Source of the DNA: Burkholderiales bacterium
Lineage (GTDB): Bacteria > Pseudomonadota > Gammaproteobacteria > Burkholderiales > Usitatibacteraceae
Reading direction: 5' to 3'
DNA: 8,380 nt
Assembly: GCA_026786225.1 (NCBI GenBank)
Contig: JAJAYN010000452.1
Span: 1-8,380 of the forward strand
The position numbers were made by a program, and so were the translations under genes. Each line of letters opens with the position of its first letter. Position 1 is the first letter of the stretch. Positions 7,135-8,380 of this stretch are shown here, one piece after another. The notes below the pieces were generated by a model. The model had not been told where the DNA came from, made no database searches, and worked only from the letters and a program-made list of their open reading frames with translations.

Positions 7135-7158
7135 AAAAAAACGATCAGCCACGATCAA
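7135..7158 (-). terminator. Possible weak terminator or attenuator after the response regulator gene
   Basis: On the minus strand the last codons of the regulator gene give GATC-GTGGCT-GATC-G followed by seven T. The stem has only four or five pairs, too short to be convincing, but the T run and the location at the end of the gene, just before operator B, fit partial uncoupling of the kinase gene from the regulator gene. Confidence 0.2.
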
Positions 7159-7795
7159 TCAAGCCCATGCCGCGCGCGCGCTCCACCGCCTGCATACGCG
7201 AATGCACTTCCAGCTTGCGATAGATTTGCTTCACGTAAGAGGCAATCGTGTGATAGCGCAGCGATAGCGCAGCGCCGACTTCCTCATAGCTCATACCGCG
7301 CGCAATCAATTTCAGCGTTTGCAGCTCGCGCTCGCTCAAGCTTTCCACCGGTGTGATCGCAAGTTGGCCGGCAGTCGCACGAAAACGTTTGAGCACGTGG
7401 CCGGCAATGCTGGCTGAGATGGGCGCACCACCATCCAATAGCTGATCAATGGCTTTACGCATCTCCTCAGCATTGGCATCTTTCAAAATATAGCTTTGCG
7501 CGCCGGCTTCAATGGCACCAAGCACCGATTTCTCATCCCCGAACACGCTAACCACCATGATTTCCGGAACTGGCGTGCGCAGCTGAACTTCGCGGATGAG
7601 CTCGATCGCATTGCCGTCCGGCAGTTTCAGATCCAGGATCAGCAGCTCGGGCGCAAAACTGGTAATGGCGCGGCGCGCGGCGGCAATGGTGCCGACCGAT
7701 GCCACCAAACGCACGCGCACGCATTCGGCCAAGCGCGCTTCGAACCACTTTCGCGTTTCTGACTCATCTTCCAGCAAGAGTGTTTTGATTGACAT
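7145..7795 (-). CDS. NarL/LuxR-type two-component response regulator
   Basis: The product is 216 residues from ATG 7795. The receiver domain (about 4-122) has the acidic pair E9/D10 in LLLEDES, phosphoacceptor Asp55 in LLILDLKLPDG, Ser83 in VVSVFG and Lys105 in YILKDAN. A short linker leads to a GerE/LuxR helix-turn-helix (about 152-212): SLSERELQTLKLIARGMSYE, with the recognition helix around YHTIASYVKQIYRKL. It is expected to be phosphorylated by the kinase encoded downstream at 5168-7078 on the same strand, then to dimerise and bind DNA. The two copies of TACCCCAAGACTNGGGTAG in the window are its most likely sites. Length and all key residues are normal for the family. No strong ribosome binding site is visible before the ATG. 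The regulator gene precedes the kinase gene, with a 66-bp gap. Confidence 0.95.
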   Translation of the reverse strand: MSIKTLLLEDESETRKWFEARLAECVRVRLVASVGTIAAARRAITSFAPELLILDLKLPDGNAIELIREVQLRTPVPEIMVVSVFGDEKSVLGAIEAGAQSYILKDANAEEMRKAIDQLLDGGAPISASIAGHVLKRFRATAGQLAITPVESLSERELQTLKLIARGMSYEEVGAALSLRYHTIASYVKQIYRKLEVHSRMQAVERARGMGLIDRG

Positions 7796-7974
7796 GCTGC
7801 CGATGCTTCGCCTGCGTTAACGCTATATTAGTGCAGGGCGCAGCAACATAAACCAGATTTTCTGAGGGAGTTTTCCGTTGCTTCGTTTTACCAAGGCAAA
7901 GCAAGTTTTCCGTTCATTCGTCGGCGGATTGCTAGCCCTACTAAAACCTTGGCCCTACTAAAACCCTGCGTGGC
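7796..7974. other. Intergenic stretch upstream of the response regulator gene
   Basis: This 179-bp gap must hold the promoter of the regulator gene. On the minus strand there is an A/T-rich TAATATAG (7830-7823), about 28 bp before the start codon, that could act as a -10 region, but no good -35 stands at the right distance. The 11-mer AGTTTTCCGTT is repeated at 7869-7879 and 7904-7914. No copy of the 19-bp operator is seen here. Confidence 0.35.
7935..7968. repeat. 17-bp tandem duplication
   Basis: GCCCTACTAAAACCTTG (7935-7951) is followed directly by GCCCTACTAAAACCCTG (7952-7968), one mismatch. It lies between the response regulator gene and the kinase remnant, outside any gene. Confidence 0.8.
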
Positions 7975-8070
7975 TCAAACATTCAACGGGAAACGCACCC
8001 TAAACACCGCGCCACCTTCTTGCTTGACATCCGCGCGCACGATGCCGCCGTGCTTGGGCTCAGCTTTCAA
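7975..8070 (-). pseudogene. C-terminal remnant resembling a sensor histidine kinase ATPase domain, truncated by an IS30-family element
   Basis: The last 31 codons before TGA at 7977-7975 on the minus strand read KHGGIVRADVKQEGGAVFRV and end RFPLNV. The HGG-x-I/V ... EGGAVFxxxxP pattern is that of the final strands of the histidine kinase ATPase domain (compare the usual EAHGGRI...GGAxFxxxLP). The match stops at about 8070, where the IS30-family element starts, so the upstream part of the gene was separated by that insertion and should lie beyond the element, outside the window. The piece is short, so the assignment is tentative. It may be a second kinase that once stood next to the regulator gene. 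Confidence 0.5.
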
Positions 8071-8072
8071 GT

Positions 8073-8097
8073 GCAACACCCTGACGCAAGGTGTTGC
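8073..8097. repeat. Inverted repeat in the IS30-family left end, directly before the transposase start
   Basis: GCAACACC (8073-8080) and GGTGTTGC (8090-8097) are perfect reverse complements around the 9-nt spacer CTGACGCAA. The right arm ends one base before the ATG, so an RNA hairpin here would cover the ribosome landing site. It may also be part of the terminal repeat that the transposase binds. Confidence 0.7.
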
Positions 8098-8098
8098 G

Positions 8099-8380
8099 AT
8101 GGACAAACAGTATCGGCATTTCAGTGTTGAAGATCGAGCGGTGATCATGATCGAGCGTTGCAGCGGAGCGAGCGTGCCTTCGATTGCCAGAACTTTGGGA
8201 CGGAATGCATCGAGCATCAGCCGAGAGCTCCTGCGTAACCACGTTGCGTCTGCGAAGTCGAACGCGAGCTGCGGCTACGATGCCACGGCGTCGTCGCAGG
8301 CCTATGGCTGCCGTCGTCTGCGCTGTGGTCGTCGGAGGCGCATGGAGGAAGGCACCGCGTTGTTCCAGCACGTTTACAAC
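8099..8380 (+). CDS. IS30-family transposase, N-terminal 94 residues, cut by right window edge
   Basis: ATG 8099 opens a frame without stop to the window end. It begins MDKQYRHFSVEDRAVIMIE and continues with the helix-turn-helix typical of IS30 transposases: ASVPSIARTLGR followed by NASSISRELLRN. This N-terminal domain binds the terminal repeats; the DDE catalytic core lies outside the window, so whether the enzyme is intact cannot be judged. It stands in opposite orientation to the kinase-like gene it interrupts. A perfect 8-bp inverted repeat precedes the start codon. Confidence 0.88.
   Translation, partial: MDKQYRHFSVEDRAVIMIERCSGASVPSIARTLGRNASSISRELLRNHVASAKSNASCGYDATASSQAYGCRRLRCGRRRRMEEGTALFQHVYN

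Larger units (their letters stand above)
8071..8380 (+). mobile_element. IS30-family insertion sequence, left part, cut by right window edge
   Basis: An IS30-type transposase begins at 8099 and fills the rest of the window. The left tip is placed near 8071 because the kinase-like homology on the other strand ends at 8070 and an inverted repeat specific to this segment begins at 8073. The exact tip needs the right end, which is outside the window. Confidence 0.75.

Noticed and set aside
1..8380. CRISPR array, tRNA or rRNA genes, defence or retron-like systems
   Set aside because: No regularly spaced repeats, cloverleaf or rRNA-like segments, or reverse transcriptase and nuclease motifs were seen on either strand.

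Overview
The window looks like chromosomal DNA of a gammaproteobacterium, probably from the Xanthomonadales (Lysobacterales), perhaps Rhodanobacteraceae. This rests on three things seen here: a secreted beta-helix protein with a CSLREA-type N-terminal motif and an 'RLFCDGFD' segment near its C-terminus, an IS1595-type (ISXO2-like) insertion sequence, and G+C-rich coding DNA. The taxon is an inference from family knowledge, not from a marker gene.

Layout, left to right. (1) 1-153, minus: the first 51 codons of a threonylcarbamoyl-AMP synthase (TsaC/Sua5/YrdC) gene that runs off the left edge. (2) 293-1864, plus, divergent from it: an unusual long short-chain dehydrogenase-like protein with a Cys4 (zinc-ribbon-like) motif in its N-terminal extension, a large insertion in the Rossmann core and no tyrosine in the expected YxxxK position. 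A terminator-like hairpin follows it. (3) 1940-3805, minus: a secreted right-handed beta-helix protein of the CSLREA type. (4) 4052-5127: an insertion sequence with perfect 27-bp terminal inverted repeats. Its transposase is dead, with one in-frame stop and one +1 frameshift. (5) 5168-7078 and 7145-7795, both minus: a membrane sensor histidine kinase with a 7TMR-DISM-like layout and a NarL/LuxR-type response regulator. (6) 7975-8070, minus: a small remnant resembling a histidine-kinase C-terminus. It is cut off by (7) an IS30-family element that begins near 8071 and runs off the right edge.

How it fits together: on the minus strand the order is response regulator, histidine kinase, (IS1595 insertion), CSLREA protein. 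A 19-bp quasi-palindrome, TACCCCAAGACTNGGGTAG, occurs twice with a single mismatch: once just upstream of the kinase gene and once just upstream of the secreted protein gene. The simplest reading is that the NarL-type regulator binds this element, controls its own kinase gene and drives the secreted beta-helix protein. That makes the three genes a dedicated sensory and secretion unit into which the IS landed without separating the target gene from its operator. Both insertion sequences and several short tandem repeats mark the region from about 3.9 kb to the right end as accessory DNA. It is also visibly more A+T-rich in places than the SDR gene.
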